NCBI GenBank assembly: GCA_900540455.1
Contig: UQGD01000015.1
Coordinates: 1 to 46,470, forward strand
Direction: 5' to 3'
Source: an uncultured Faecalibacterium sp.
Lineage (GTDB): Bacteria; Bacillota; Clostridia; Oscillospirales; Ruminococcaceae
DNA length: 46,470 bases
This document shows, piece by piece, positions 33,264 through 42,483 of the stretch. The number at the start of each line of letters is the position of its first letter. Position 1 is the first letter of the stretch. A program made the position numbers and the translations under genes. The notes under the pieces are model-generated. The model did no database searches, was not told the origin of the DNA, and saw only the letters and a program-made list of their open reading frames with translations.

Positions 33264-33483
33264 GCGCTTGCAGCGGTTGTGGCTGTTTTTCACCAACTGG
33301 ATGGAGCTGGACACCTTTGACTCTGAGGAAGAGCTGGACGACCAGCTGGAGCTGCTCCACCGCCAGAACATCCCCACCAAGGTGGTGGACCGCACCAATG
33401 AAAAAGGCGAGGCAGAGTTTGTGCTCTGCGTCCGTCCCCCCGACCGGGATTATGCCCGTTACTGCACCGGCTGGCGGCGCTGA
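33256..33483 (+). CDS. small acidic protein of unknown function in the jetD position
   Basis: Protein of 75 residues, unrecognised. The N-terminal third is basic and aromatic (KRLQRLWLFFTNW), the middle acidic (DSEEELDDQLELL) and the end holds a short beta-like part with FVLCVRPPDRDYARY. The start at 33256 has AGGAGG and overlaps jetC by 8 bp, and a strong terminator follows, so it is the last gene of the condensin operon. It is far too small to be JetD (a topoisomerase VI-A-like nuclease of about 400 residues) and has no TOPRIM motif. Its place implies a function with the complex; this is inference. Confidence 0.75.
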   Translation: MNKRLQRLWLFFTNWMELDTFDSEEELDDQLELLHRQNIPTKVVDRTNEKGEAEFVLCVRPPDRDYARYCTGWRR

Positions 33484-33512
33484 GCAGCGCTGACCCCGGC
33501 AAGATCTCCCCC

Positions 33513-33546
33513 ATCGGCCTGCGCAGATGCGCAGGCCGATTTTTTG
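33513..33546 (+). terminator. terminator of the condensin operon
   Basis: ATCGGCCTGCGC (33513-33524) and GCGCAGGCCGAT (33529-33540) with an AGAT loop, followed by TTTTTTG. Confidence 0.93.
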
Positions 33547-33575
33547 TGCGCACCGGCCCCCAAAAGCAGAGCAGC

Positions 33576-33634
33576 TGTATAAATATGCTGCATATATTCC
33601 TGGATATATTCTTTAATTATTGCATAAACATACA
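33576..33634. promoter_or_regulatory. ARG-box-like operator array upstream of argG
   Basis: AT-rich island inside GC-rich DNA with four TGnATAnnnATnC-type motifs: 33576-33589 (TGTATAAATATGCT), 33589-33600 (TGCATATATTCC), 33601-33612 (TGGATATATTCT) and 33621-33634 (TGCATAAACATACA). They resemble the ArgR consensus TGAATAAATATTCA, and the following gene is argG. The first three are in 12-13-bp register. The arrangement suggests an ArgR hexamer covering more than one box. Confidence 0.55.
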
Positions 33635-33675
33635 AAGTGTCACAAAAGCCCTTGGAATCCGGTGCAAGGTTTGGC

Positions 33676-33714
33676 GGTTTTCCGCATTGACGGAAAACCC
33701 GCTCCGCGTATAAT
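33676..33714 (+). promoter_or_regulatory. argG promoter with overlapping inverted repeat
   Basis: TTGACG (33687-33692), 16 bp, TATAAT (33709-33714). A perfect 9-bp inverted repeat, GGTTTTCCG (33676-33684) and CGGAAAACC (33691-33699), encloses the -35 box, so it may be a second operator. With the ARG boxes and the upstream terminator it fills the 328-bp gap before argG. Confidence 0.7.
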
Positions 33715-33811
33715 AAAATCATAACAAACAGACGCCACGAACACAGCGGCAGGGACGGCTGCCGCCCCTAAAAGCAACAAAAGTGTAACCGTATAAAAAG
33801 GAGCGTTTACG

Positions 33812-35044
33812 ATGAAAAAGGAAAACATCAAAAAAGTAGTCCTGGCTTACTCCGGCGGTCTGGATACCTCCATTATCATCCCCTGGCTGAAAGAGAATTA
33901 CAACAACTGCGAGGTTATCGCCGTATCCGGCGATGTGGGCCAGGGCACCGAGCTGGACGGCCTGGAGGAAAAGGCCAAGGCCACCGGCGCTTCCAAGCTG
34001 TATGTGCTGGACCTGAAAAAGGACTTTGTGGAGAACTACATCTTCCCCACCCTGAAGTTTGGCGCAAAGTACGAGGACTACCTGCTGGGCACCAGCTTTG
34101 CCCGCCCCTGCATCGCCAAGGCTTTGGCAGACATCGCCATCCAGGAAGGGGCCGACGCCATCTGCCACGGCTGCACCGGCAAGGGCAACGACCAGGTGCG
34201 TTTTGAGCTGACCCTGAAAGCCTTCTGCCCGGACATGGCCATCATCGCCCCCTGGCGTGAGTGGGACATCAAGAGCCGGGACGAGGAGATCAGCTACGCC
34301 GAGGCCCACAACATCCCCCTGAAGATCAACCGGGAGACCAACTACTCCAAGGACAAGAACCTGTGGCATCTGTCCCACGAGGGCCTGGATCTGGAGAACC
34401 CCGCCAACGAGCCGCAGTACGCAAAGCCCGGCTTCTTGGAGCTGGGGGTAGCCCCGGAGCAGGCACCGGACCAGCCCACCTATGTGACCATCCACTTTGA
34501 AAAGGGCATCCCCACCGCAGTGGACGGCCAGGAACTGGGCGCTGTGGAGCTGGTGGAGAAGCTGAACGAGCTGGGCGGCAAAAACGGCATCGGCCTGCTG
34601 GACATCGTCGAGAACCGCCTGGTGGGCATGAAGAGCCGCGGCGTCTACGAGACCCCCGGCGGCGCTATCCTGTACAAGGCCATCAATGTGCTGGAGACCA
34701 TCACCCTGGATAAGGAGAGCGCCCACTTCAAGGCGCAGCTGGCCCAGAAGTACGCCGACATCGTCTACAACGGCCAGTGGTTCACCCCGCTGCGCCAGGC
34801 ACTGGACGCCTTTGCCGACAGCCTGGAGCAGACGGTTACCGGCGATGTGAAGCTGAAGCTCTACAAGGGCAACATGATCAACGCCGGGGTCAGCTCTCCC
34901 TACACCCTGTACGACGAGCAGACTGCCTCCTTTGGCGAGGACGAGGACTACAACCAGGCCGACGCAGCCGGGTTCATCAATCTGTTCGGCCTGTCCATCA
35001 AGGAGCGGGCAAAGCTGTCCAAGAACTGGCCTGACCAGCACTGA
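33812..35044 (+). CDS. argG: argininosuccinate synthase
   Basis: Joins citrulline and aspartate with ATP to argininosuccinate. 410 residues, the usual length. The N-type PP-loop AYSGGLDTS lies at residues 12-20; later family segments ACHGCTGKGNDQVRFE-like (ICHGCTGKGNDQ) and PWREWDIKSRDEEISYA are intact. First gene of the arginine cluster, with AAAAAGGAG before the ATG. Two hairpins separate it from argH, so it may also be transcribed alone. Confidence 0.97.
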   Translation: MKKENIKKVVLAYSGGLDTSIIIPWLKENYNNCEVIAVSGDVGQGTELDGLEEKAKATGASKLYVLDLKKDFVENYIFPTLKFGAKYEDYLLGTSFARPCIAKALADIAIQEGADAICHGCTGKGNDQVRFELTLKAFCPDMAIIAPWREWDIKSRDEEISYAEAHNIPLKINRETNYSKDKNLWHLSHEGLDLENPANEPQYAKPGFLELGVAPEQAPDQPTYVTIHFEKGIPTAVDGQELGAVELVEKLNELGGKNGIGLLDIVENRLVGMKSRGVYETPGGAILYKAINVLETITLDKESAHFKAQLAQKYADIVYNGQWFTPLRQALDAFADSLEQTVTGDVKLKLYKGNMINAGVSSPYTLYDEQTASFGEDEDYNQADAAGFINLFGLSIKERAKLSKNWPDQH

Positions 35045-35060
35045 CCCCATGTCAGCCCCC

Positions 35061-35163
35061 GCGCAGGGCGTGTTTTCACACTTTCACGCCCTGCGCTTGG
35101 AACCGGCTCTGGCCGGCGGCACCGCCGCAGGAAGTTTTCCCCTGCGGCGGCTTTGCCGTTTTT
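35061..35163 (+). terminator. two hairpins between argG and argH
   Basis: First: GCGCAGGGCGTG (35061-35072) with CACGCCCTGCGC (35085-35096), 12 bp, no T tail. Second: CCGCCGCAGG (35122-35131) with CCTGCGGCGG (35141-35150), followed by CTTTGCCGTTTTT. They may partly terminate the argG message or protect its 3' end. Confidence 0.6.
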
Positions 35164-35224
35164 ACCGCCTGCGTCCCCCAAAGGCCGCTGGTCTTCCAAC
35201 ACCGAGATAAAAGGAACGAACGCT

Positions 35225-36621
<1,397 letters not shown>

Positions 36622-36625
<4 letters not shown>

Positions 36626-37566
36626 GCGTGCGGGTATTCATCGACGGTTCCTCCGGCACCACCGGCCTGCGCATCGCCGACCGGCTGGCAGGCCGGGCCG
36701 AGATCCAGCTGCTGCACCTGCCGGAAAGCCAGCGCAAGGAGCTGACCGCCCGGGCCGACGCCATCAACAGCGCGGACCTGGCGTTCCTCTGCCTGCCGGA
36801 CGCCGCCAGCCGGGAGATCCTGCCCCTGCTGCGGCCGGATGTAAAGGTGCTGGACACCTCCACCGCCTTCCGCACTGCGCCGGGCTGGGTCTACGGCTTC
36901 CCGGAGCTGCGGGGGCAAAAGCAGCGCATCCAGCAGTCCTGCCGGGTGGCAGTGCCCGGCTGCTACGCCAGCGGCTTCATCGCCCTGGCACGGCCCCTGG
37001 TGGAGCTGGGGCTGGTGCCGCCGGGGTATCCCTTCAGCTGCACCGGCTTATCCGGGTACAGCGGCGGCGGCAAAAAGATGATCGCTGCATACGAAAGCCC
37101 GGCCCGCCCCTGTCCGGCGCCGCTGGACGCCCCCAAGAGCTACGGCCTGGGGCTGGATCATAAACACCTGCCGGAGATGCAGGCGGTAAGCGGGCTGACC
37201 CGCCCGCCGCTGTTTGTGCCGGTGGTCTGCGACTATTACAGCGGGATGCAGGTGCTGCTGCCGCTGGACCTGGGACTGGCTGGCACCAGCGCCCAGGCCG
37301 TGGCCCAGGGCCTGGCGGCGTATTACCAGGGTGCGGCAGCCGTATCTGTCCACAGCCTGAATGAGCCGCTGCCCCAGAACGGCCTGTACAGCAACGCTCT
37401 GTCCGGCACCGACCGGATGGAACTGTACCTGAACACAAACCCCGCCGGGGACCAGATGATGCTGGCCGCCCTGTTTGATAACCTGGGAAAAGGCTCCTCC
37501 GGGGCGGCAGTGCAGTGCATGGATCTGATGCTGGGCTTTGCCGAGACCGCCGGTCTGGAGCTGTAA
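36622..37566 (+). CDS. argC: N-acetyl-gamma-glutamyl-phosphate reductase, short (type 2) form
   Basis: NADPH-dependent reduction of N-acetylglutamyl phosphate to the semialdehyde. 314 residues, shorter than the common 345-residue form and matching the type 2 family. N-terminal IDGSSGTTGLRIADRL binds the nucleotide, the catalytic Cys114 is in VPGCYASGF, and FSCTGLSGYSGGGKKM follows. Overlaps argH by 4 bp. Confidence 0.95.
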
Positions 37567-37579
37567 AAAAGCGTTTTTA

Positions 37580-37645
37580 GGGAAAGAAACGCCCCCCGCA
37601 GGCGGCTGTGCCTGCGGGGACCGGGAGCCTGCGGTGCTCCCAGGA
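37580..37645 (+). promoter_or_regulatory. two leader hairpins before argJ
   Basis: A CCCCGCAGGC/GCCTGCGGGG stem (about 37592-37619) is followed by GGGAGC/GCTCCC (about 37623-37641), which ends just before the AGGAGG site of argJ. Either could modulate translation or mRNA processing; no regulator is evident. Confidence 0.45.
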
Positions 37646-37655
37646 GGGATTTAGG

Positions 37656-38885
37656 ATGGAATATAAAGAAGTTGCAGGGGGCATTTGCGCCCCCAAAGGA
37701 TTTGCGGCAGCCGGTGTGTGCTGCGGCATCCGGGCCAATCATACTGAAAAATTCGACCTGGCACTGATCCGGGCGGACGTGCGCTGTGCCGCCGCCGGGG
37801 TATACACCACCAATAAGGTCTGCGGCGCACCGGTGCAGGTGGACAAAGTCCACCTGGCGGACGGCTACGCCCAGGCCATCCTGGTAAACAGCGGCAACGC
37901 CAACACCTGCGCCGCCAACGGCGTACAGCTGGCCCAGGACTGCTGCACCCTGGTGAGCCAGGCGCTGGGCATCCCGGCAGAGGACGTGCTGCCCGCCTCC
38001 ACCGGTGTCATCGGACAGCCCATGGTGCTGGCCCCCTTCAGCCACGGCATCCCGGCGGCAGCAGCCAAGCTGGCCGCCACCGCCCAGGGCAGCGCCGATG
38101 CCGCCACCGCCATCATGACCACCGACACCCACAAAAAAGAGTACGCTTTGCAGTTTACCCTGGGGGGCAAGATGTGTACCCTGGGCGCCATTGGCAAGGG
38201 CAGCGGCATGATCGCCCCCAACATGGCCACCATGCTGGCCTTTTATACCACCGATGCCGCCATCTCCCCTGCCATGCTGCAAAAAGCCCTGCGGCAGGTC
38301 GTGCCCGGCACCTACAATCAGATGAGCGTAGACCTGGACACCTCCACCAACGACACCCTGCTGATCCTGGCTTCCGGGCTGGCAGGCAATCCGGAGATCA
38401 CCGCAGAGGGGCCGGACTACGACGCCTTTGTAGCGGCGCTGACCGCCATTGCCGAGTATATGTGCGCCCAGCACGCCGGAGACGGCGAGGGCGCCACCCA
38501 CCTCATCACCTGCCATGTCACCGGCGCACCGGACCCGACCATTGCCCGGGCGGTGTCCCGCAGCGTGGTCTGCTCCAACCTGTTCAAGGCGGCGGTCTTT
38601 GGCCGGGACGCCAACTGGGGACGCATCCTCTGCGCCATTGGCTATACACCGGGGGATTTTTCCATCGACAAGGTCTGCGTCCGGCTGGCTTCCGCCGCCG
38701 GGGAGGTCTACGTCTGCGAGAACGCTGCCTATCACCCCTTCAGCGAGGAGCAGGCGGCCCAGGTGCTGTCCCAGCGGGATATCCTGGTAAAGGTGGACAT
38801 GGGCCTGGGCGATGCCCAGGCCAAAGCCTGGGGCTGCGACCTGACCTATGACTATGTGCGGATCAACGGGGATTACCGGACCTGA
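37656..38885 (+). CDS. argJ: glutamate N-acetyltransferase / ornithine acetyltransferase
   Basis: Transfers the acetyl group of N-acetylornithine to glutamate, making the arginine pathway cyclic, so no ArgE is needed. 409 residues, self-cleaving Ntn-type enzyme. The cleavage motif is KGSGMIAPNMATMLAF with the nucleophile Thr192. ATG at 37656 with AGGAGGG; the family start MEYKEVAGGICAPKGF agrees. Whether it also accepts acetyl-CoA is not visible. Confidence 0.96.
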   Translation: MEYKEVAGGICAPKGFAAAGVCCGIRANHTEKFDLALIRADVRCAAAGVYTTNKVCGAPVQVDKVHLADGYAQAILVNSGNANTCAANGVQLAQDCCTLVSQALGIPAEDVLPASTGVIGQPMVLAPFSHGIPAAAAKLAATAQGSADAATAIMTTDTHKKEYALQFTLGGKMCTLGAIGKGSGMIAPNMATMLAFYTTDAAISPAMLQKALRQVVPGTYNQMSVDLDTSTNDTLLILASGLAGNPEITAEGPDYDAFVAALTAIAEYMCAQHAGDGEGATHLITCHVTGAPDPTIARAVSRSVVCSNLFKAAVFGRDANWGRILCAIGYTPGDFSIDKVCVRLASAAGEVYVCENAAYHPFSEEQAAQVLSQRDILVKVDMGLGDAQAKAWGCDLTYDYVRINGDYRT

Positions 38886-38898
38886 GGGGTAACTGCGG

Positions 38899-39750
38899 AT
38901 GAAAAACGAAGAGATGGCGCGCCTGTTCTCAGAGGCAACGCCCTATATCCAGAAGTACCATGGCAAGACCATGGTCATCAAGTACGGCGGAAACGCCATG
39001 ATCAACGAGACGCTGAAAAACGCCGTCATGAACGACCTGGTCACCCTGACCTTGCTGGGGGTGCGGGTGGTACTGGTACACGGCGGCGGCCCCGCCATCA
39101 ACGAGATGCTGAAAAAAGTCGGCGTGGAGAGCCACTTTGCCGGGGGGCTGCGGGTGACGGATGACGCCACCATGGAGGTGGTGCAGCAGGTACTGGCCGG
39201 CAAGGTGAACAAGGACCTGGTGGCCAAGCTCCGGGGACGGGGCGTGGGGCTGTGCGGCATGGACGGCCAGATGCTGCGCTGCGCCCAGCTGGACCCGCAG
39301 CTGGGCCATGTGGGTGAGGTGATCCATGTGGACACCACCCTGATCCAGAGCCTGCTGGACGGCGGGTATATCCCGGTGATCGCCACCGTAGGCATGGACG
39401 ACCTGGGCCAGGCCTACAACATCAACGCCGACACGGCAGCCGCCCGCATCGCTGTGGCGCTGCAAGCCGAAAAGCTGGTCTCCATGACCGACATCGCCGG
39501 TCTCTTGCGGGATAAGGAGGACGAGTCCACCCTGATCCCAGAGGTGGAGGTCAGCGAGATCCAGGGCTACCAGGCTGCCGGCATCATTGCCGGAGGCATG
39601 ATCCCCAAGATCGGGGGCATGGCAGACGCCATCTATCAGGGCGTCCGCGAGGCGGTCATCATTGATGGGCGTGTGCCCCACTCCATCCTGTTGGAGATGT
39701 TCTCCGACCGGGGGTCCGGCACCCTGTTCTACCGCCGCACCCGGGTGTAA
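38899..39750 (+). CDS. argB: acetylglutamate kinase
   Basis: Phosphorylates N-acetylglutamate. 283 residues. Amino acid kinase motifs: VIKYGGNAM (phosphate-binding Lys and Gly), VLVHGGGPAINEML (substrate) and NINADTAAARIAVAL (ATP side), with GGMIPKIGGM near the C terminus. The N-terminal extension MKNEEMARLFSEATPYIQKY forms the helix found in arginine-inhibited hexameric enzymes, so feedback inhibition is likely (inference). Confidence 0.97.
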   Translation: MKNEEMARLFSEATPYIQKYHGKTMVIKYGGNAMINETLKNAVMNDLVTLTLLGVRVVLVHGGGPAINEMLKKVGVESHFAGGLRVTDDATMEVVQQVLAGKVNKDLVAKLRGRGVGLCGMDGQMLRCAQLDPQLGHVGEVIHVDTTLIQSLLDGGYIPVIATVGMDDLGQAYNINADTAAARIAVALQAEKLVSMTDIAGLLRDKEDESTLIPEVEVSEIQGYQAAGIIAGGMIPKIGGMADAIYQGVREAVIIDGRVPHSILLEMFSDRGSGTLFYRRTRV

Positions 39751-39841
39751 GCTCCCTCTTGCGTCCCGGCGGCTGTCGGGAGTATACTGGGGCTATCCCA
39801 TTTACTGCGTCCTCAATCTGCCAACAGGAGGTACGATCATT

Positions 39842-41053
39842 ATGGACAGCCAGAAAGTCATCAAGCGGGACAAAAACTGCGTCCTGCCCACCTACAACCG
39901 CAACCCTATCGTGCTGGAAAAAGGCCACGGCCTGTATGCGGAAGGTCCGGAGGGGCAGTCCTACCTGGATTTTACCAGCGGCATCGGGGTGAACACCCTG
40001 GGTTACTGCGACCTTGCCTGGGCGGAGGCCGTCTCCAAACAGGCCCACAAGCTGCAGCACGCTTCCAACCTGTATTACACCGCACCCTGCGGCAAGCTGG
40101 CCAAGCGCCTGTGCCAGCGCACCGGCATGAGCCGGGTGTTCTTTGCCAACTCCGGCGCTGAGGCCAACGAGGGGGCCATCAAAGCCGCCCGCAAATACAG
40201 CTTTGACCACTACGGCAGCGACCGTTACCAGATCATCACCCTGGTCAACAGCTTCCATGGCCGCACCCTGGCCACCCTGACCGCCACCGGCCAGGGGACA
40301 TTCCACCAGTATTTCGGCCCCTTCAACGAGGGCTTTACCTACACCCAGGCCGGAGATATCGAGGGCCTGACCGAGCTGGTGGACCGGCACACCTGCGCTA
40401 TCCTGCTGGAGCTTGTCCAGGGTGAGGGCGGCGTGGTGGCGCTGGACCCGGAGTATGTCCGGGCCGTGCGCCAGCTGTGTGACGAGCGGGACCTGGTGCT
40501 GATCGTGGACGAAGTCCAGACCGGCGTAGGCCGCACCGGCAGCTTTTTGTGCTGCGAGCACTATCGCCTGCAGCCGGATATCGTGACCCTGGCCAAGGGC
40601 CTGGGCGGCGGCCTGCCCATTGGCGCTGTGCTGCTGAACGAAAAGACCGCCGCCGGTATGGGCCCCGGCACCCATGGTTCTACCTTTGGGGGCAACCCGG
40701 TGGTCTGCGCCGGCGCCAATGCGGTGCTGGACCGCCTGGACGACAGCTTTTTGGCCAACGTCAGCGACCGTGCCGTACAGCTGCGCAGCGGGCTGGCCAA
40801 GCTGCCCTACGTCCGCAGCGTGACCGGCATTGGCCTGATGGTGGGCATCGAGCTGGAAAACGGACTGCGGGCCGCCGACGTGCTGGATGCCTGCCGGGAG
40901 CGGGGCCTGCTGGTGCTTACCGCCAAGGACCGGCTGCGTCTGCTTCCCCCGCTGACCCTGACCGAGTACGACGTTGAGCGCGCCCTGAGTATGCTGGGAG
41001 ACGCTCTGTCTGCCTGCGGCGCAGCCCTGTCCGACGGGGAGGACCCGGCATGA
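39842..41053 (+). CDS. argD: acetylornithine aminotransferase
   Basis: Class III PLP aminotransferase, 403 residues, making N-acetylornithine from the semialdehyde. Seen: FANSGAEANEGAIKAAR (phosphate loop), VDEVQTGVGRTG with the Asp for the ring nitrogen, and TLAKGLGGGLPIGA with the Schiff-base Lys. ATG 39842 follows GGAGG. An apparent longer frame from 39662 is argB sequence. ATGA overlap with the following carbamoyltransferase. Confidence 0.95.
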   Translation: MDSQKVIKRDKNCVLPTYNRNPIVLEKGHGLYAEGPEGQSYLDFTSGIGVNTLGYCDLAWAEAVSKQAHKLQHASNLYYTAPCGKLAKRLCQRTGMSRVFFANSGAEANEGAIKAARKYSFDHYGSDRYQIITLVNSFHGRTLATLTATGQGTFHQYFGPFNEGFTYTQAGDIEGLTELVDRHTCAILLELVQGEGGVVALDPEYVRAVRQLCDERDLVLIVDEVQTGVGRTGSFLCCEHYRLQPDIVTLAKGLGGGLPIGAVLLNEKTAAGMGPGTHGSTFGGNPVVCAGANAVLDRLDDSFLANVSDRAVQLRSGLAKLPYVRSVTGIGLMVGIELENGLRAADVLDACRERGLLVLTAKDRLRLLPPLTLTEYDVERALSMLGDALSACGAALSDGEDPA

Positions 41054-41961
41054 AGCACCTGCTGAAACTGAGCGCCCTGACCCCGGCAGAGTTGACCCGC
41101 ATCCTGGATGTGGCAGACCAGCTCAAGGCCCAGCAGGCCGCTGGCGGCACGCCCCCCTTGCTGGCGGGCAAGAGCGTGGCGCTGATGTTCTCCAAAGCGT
41201 CCACCCGCACCCGTGCCAGCTTTGCGGTGGGGGTCGGGCAGCTGGGAGGAATGGGCCATTACATGAACGCCGCCACCGAGCTGCAATCCGTCGGGGGCGA
41301 GCCCCTGCGGGACACCGCCCGGGCACTGGGCCGGTACTATGACTGTGTGGTCTGGCGCACCTACCGCCAGGCCGACCTGGAGGAGTTTGCCTCCTACGCC
41401 GGTGTTCCGGTGATCAACGGCATGACCGACTACGCCCACCCCTGCCAGGTGCTGGCCGACCTGATGACCATTCGGGAGCGGCTGGGCAGTCTGGAAGGCC
41501 GCAAGCTCTGCTTTGTAGGCGACGGGGGCAGCATGGCCAACAGCCTGATCGTAGGCGGCCTGCTGGCTGGGATGCAGGTATGCTGTGTCTGCCCGCCGGG
41601 CTACCGCCCCGCCGCCGATGTGATCCTGTTTGCCCAGCAATACCCCAGCTTCCAGCTGCTGACCGACCCCGTCCAGGGTCTGCGGGATGCCGACGCCGCT
41701 GTGACCGCCGCCTGGAGCTGCGCCCCCGGCACCGAGGAGAGCGAGCGCCGCCGCCGGGACTTTGCAGGCTATCAGCTCACCGATGCGCTGCTGCAAAACG
41801 CAAAACCGGCGTGTCTGGTGCTGCACAGTCTGCCCGCCCACCGGGGTGAGGAGATCTCGGCCGCTGTATTTGAACAGCACGCCGGTGAGATCTTTGACGA
41901 GGCCGAAAACCGCCTCCACGTCCAGAAAGCCATCCTGTCCATTCTGCTGGCAGGACAGTAA
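41050..41961 (+). CDS. argF: ornithine carbamoyltransferase-like protein with altered acceptor site
   Basis: Member of the aspartate/ornithine carbamoyltransferase family, 303 residues, last gene of the arginine cluster. The carbamoyl-phosphate site is intact: STRTR (51-55) and HPCQ (130-133). The residues that bind ornithine in known enzymes are changed: the NN of GDxNNM is GS (160-161), the DVWxSMG loop is AAWSCAPG (220-227) and HCLP is HSLP (259-262). The 80s loop also differs (LQSVGGEP for LQxGRGEP). By context it should make citrulline for ArgG; by residues it may prefer another acceptor. ATGA overlap with argD; terminator follows. Confidence 0.85.
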   Translation: MKHLLKLSALTPAELTRILDVADQLKAQQAAGGTPPLLAGKSVALMFSKASTRTRASFAVGVGQLGGMGHYMNAATELQSVGGEPLRDTARALGRYYDCVVWRTYRQADLEEFASYAGVPVINGMTDYAHPCQVLADLMTIRERLGSLEGRKLCFVGDGGSMANSLIVGGLLAGMQVCCVCPPGYRPAADVILFAQQYPSFQLLTDPVQGLRDADAAVTAAWSCAPGTEESERRRRDFAGYQLTDALLQNAKPACLVLHSLPAHRGEEISAAVFEQHAGEIFDEAENRLHVQKAILSILLAGQ

Positions 41962-41970
41962 TACCGCATA

Positions 41971-42036
41971 AAAAAGATCCACCTCCGCTGCGCCGGTCGC
42001 TTTTCCGGCAACAGCAGGGGTGGATCTTCGTTTTTT
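41971..42036 (+). terminator. terminator of the arginine cluster
   Basis: AAGATCCACC (from 41974) pairs with GGTGGATCTT (ending 42028), with an inner CGCCGG/CCGGC arm; then CGTTTTTTC. Confidence 0.85.
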
Positions 42037-42054
42037 CAAAAAGAGAGATGCGGG

Positions 42055-42199
42055 GTTCGATTCCCGTACGGGTCACAAATAAAAAAGCTCACACATTCGG
42101 GGTGCTGCGTCCCCGGTAGACATTCCCGTACGGTTACCCCGCGCACTAAAGAACAGCCCACCGGGCTGTTCTTTACCTCGCCTGCGGCTCGGCCGTGCT
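42055..42199 (+). repeat. tRNA-tail repeat unit 1
   Basis: Begins with a 22-bp copy of the tRNA-Glu 3' end (T arm and acceptor strand without CCA) in the orientation opposite to the intact gene, then AAATAAAAAAGCTCACACATT, a GGGG-TGCTGCGT-CCCC hairpin, a GGTAGACATTCCC stretch and a terminator-like stem AAAGAACAGCCC/GGGCTGTTCTTT. Length 145 bp. No coding potential is credible. Confidence 0.85.
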
Positions 42200-42342
42200 G
42201 TTCGATTCCCGTACGGGTCACAAATAAAAAAGCTCACACATTTGGGGTGCTGCGTCCCCGGTAGACATTCCCCAACGGTTACCCCGCGGGCTAAACAAAG
42301 CCCCACTGGGGCTTTGTTTACGGCGCATTGCGCCGCCGCCCT
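42200..42342 (+). repeat. tRNA-tail repeat unit 2
   Basis: Same 22-bp tRNA tail and same order of parts, 143 bp. The stem at the end is AAACAAAGCCCC/GGGGCTTTGTTT: its bases differ from unit 1 on both sides in step, so pairing is kept. The last part (GGCGCATTGCGCC) is a small palindrome not shared with unit 1. Confidence 0.85.
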
Positions 42343-42401
42343 GTTCGATTCCCGTACGGGTCACAAAATAAAAAAGCTCACACATTCGTGTGAGCTTTTT
42401 T
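42343..42401. repeat. tRNA-tail copy 3 and tRNA-Glu terminator hairpin
   Basis: A third 22-bp tRNA tail (42343-42364) leads into AAAAAAGCTCACAC / GTGTGAGCTTTTTT, the intrinsic terminator of tRNA-Glu on the minus strand. Together with the intact tRNA 3' end (42403-42424) it makes an inverted repeat of more than 35 bp per arm. Confidence 0.85.
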
Positions 42402-42475
42402 GGTGACCCGTACGGGAATCGAACCCATGTTACAGCCGTGAAAGGGCCGTGTCTTAACCGCTTGACCAACGGGCC
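42401..42475 (-). tRNA. tRNA-Glu (TTC)
   Basis: 75 nt including encoded CCA. Acceptor GGCCCGT/ACGGGTC, anticodon loop CTTTCAC with anticodon TTC, T loop GTTCGATTC. Last gene of a two-tRNA unit with tRNA-Met; its terminator follows directly. Confidence 0.95.
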
Positions 42476-42483
42476 TTAGAAAT

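Noticed and set aside
41777..42306. Minus-strand reading frames starting MTRTGIE or containing CDPYGNRT in the tRNA-tail repeat region
   Set aside because: They are translations of the antisense of tRNA-Glu tails and repeat spacers; their recurrence reflects the repeat, there are no ribosome sites, and they overlap terminators.
42055..42424. Possible CRISPR array from regularly spaced 22-bp repeats
   Set aside because: Only three direct copies, spacers of about 120 bp that resemble each other, and the repeat is a tRNA 3' end; no cas genes.
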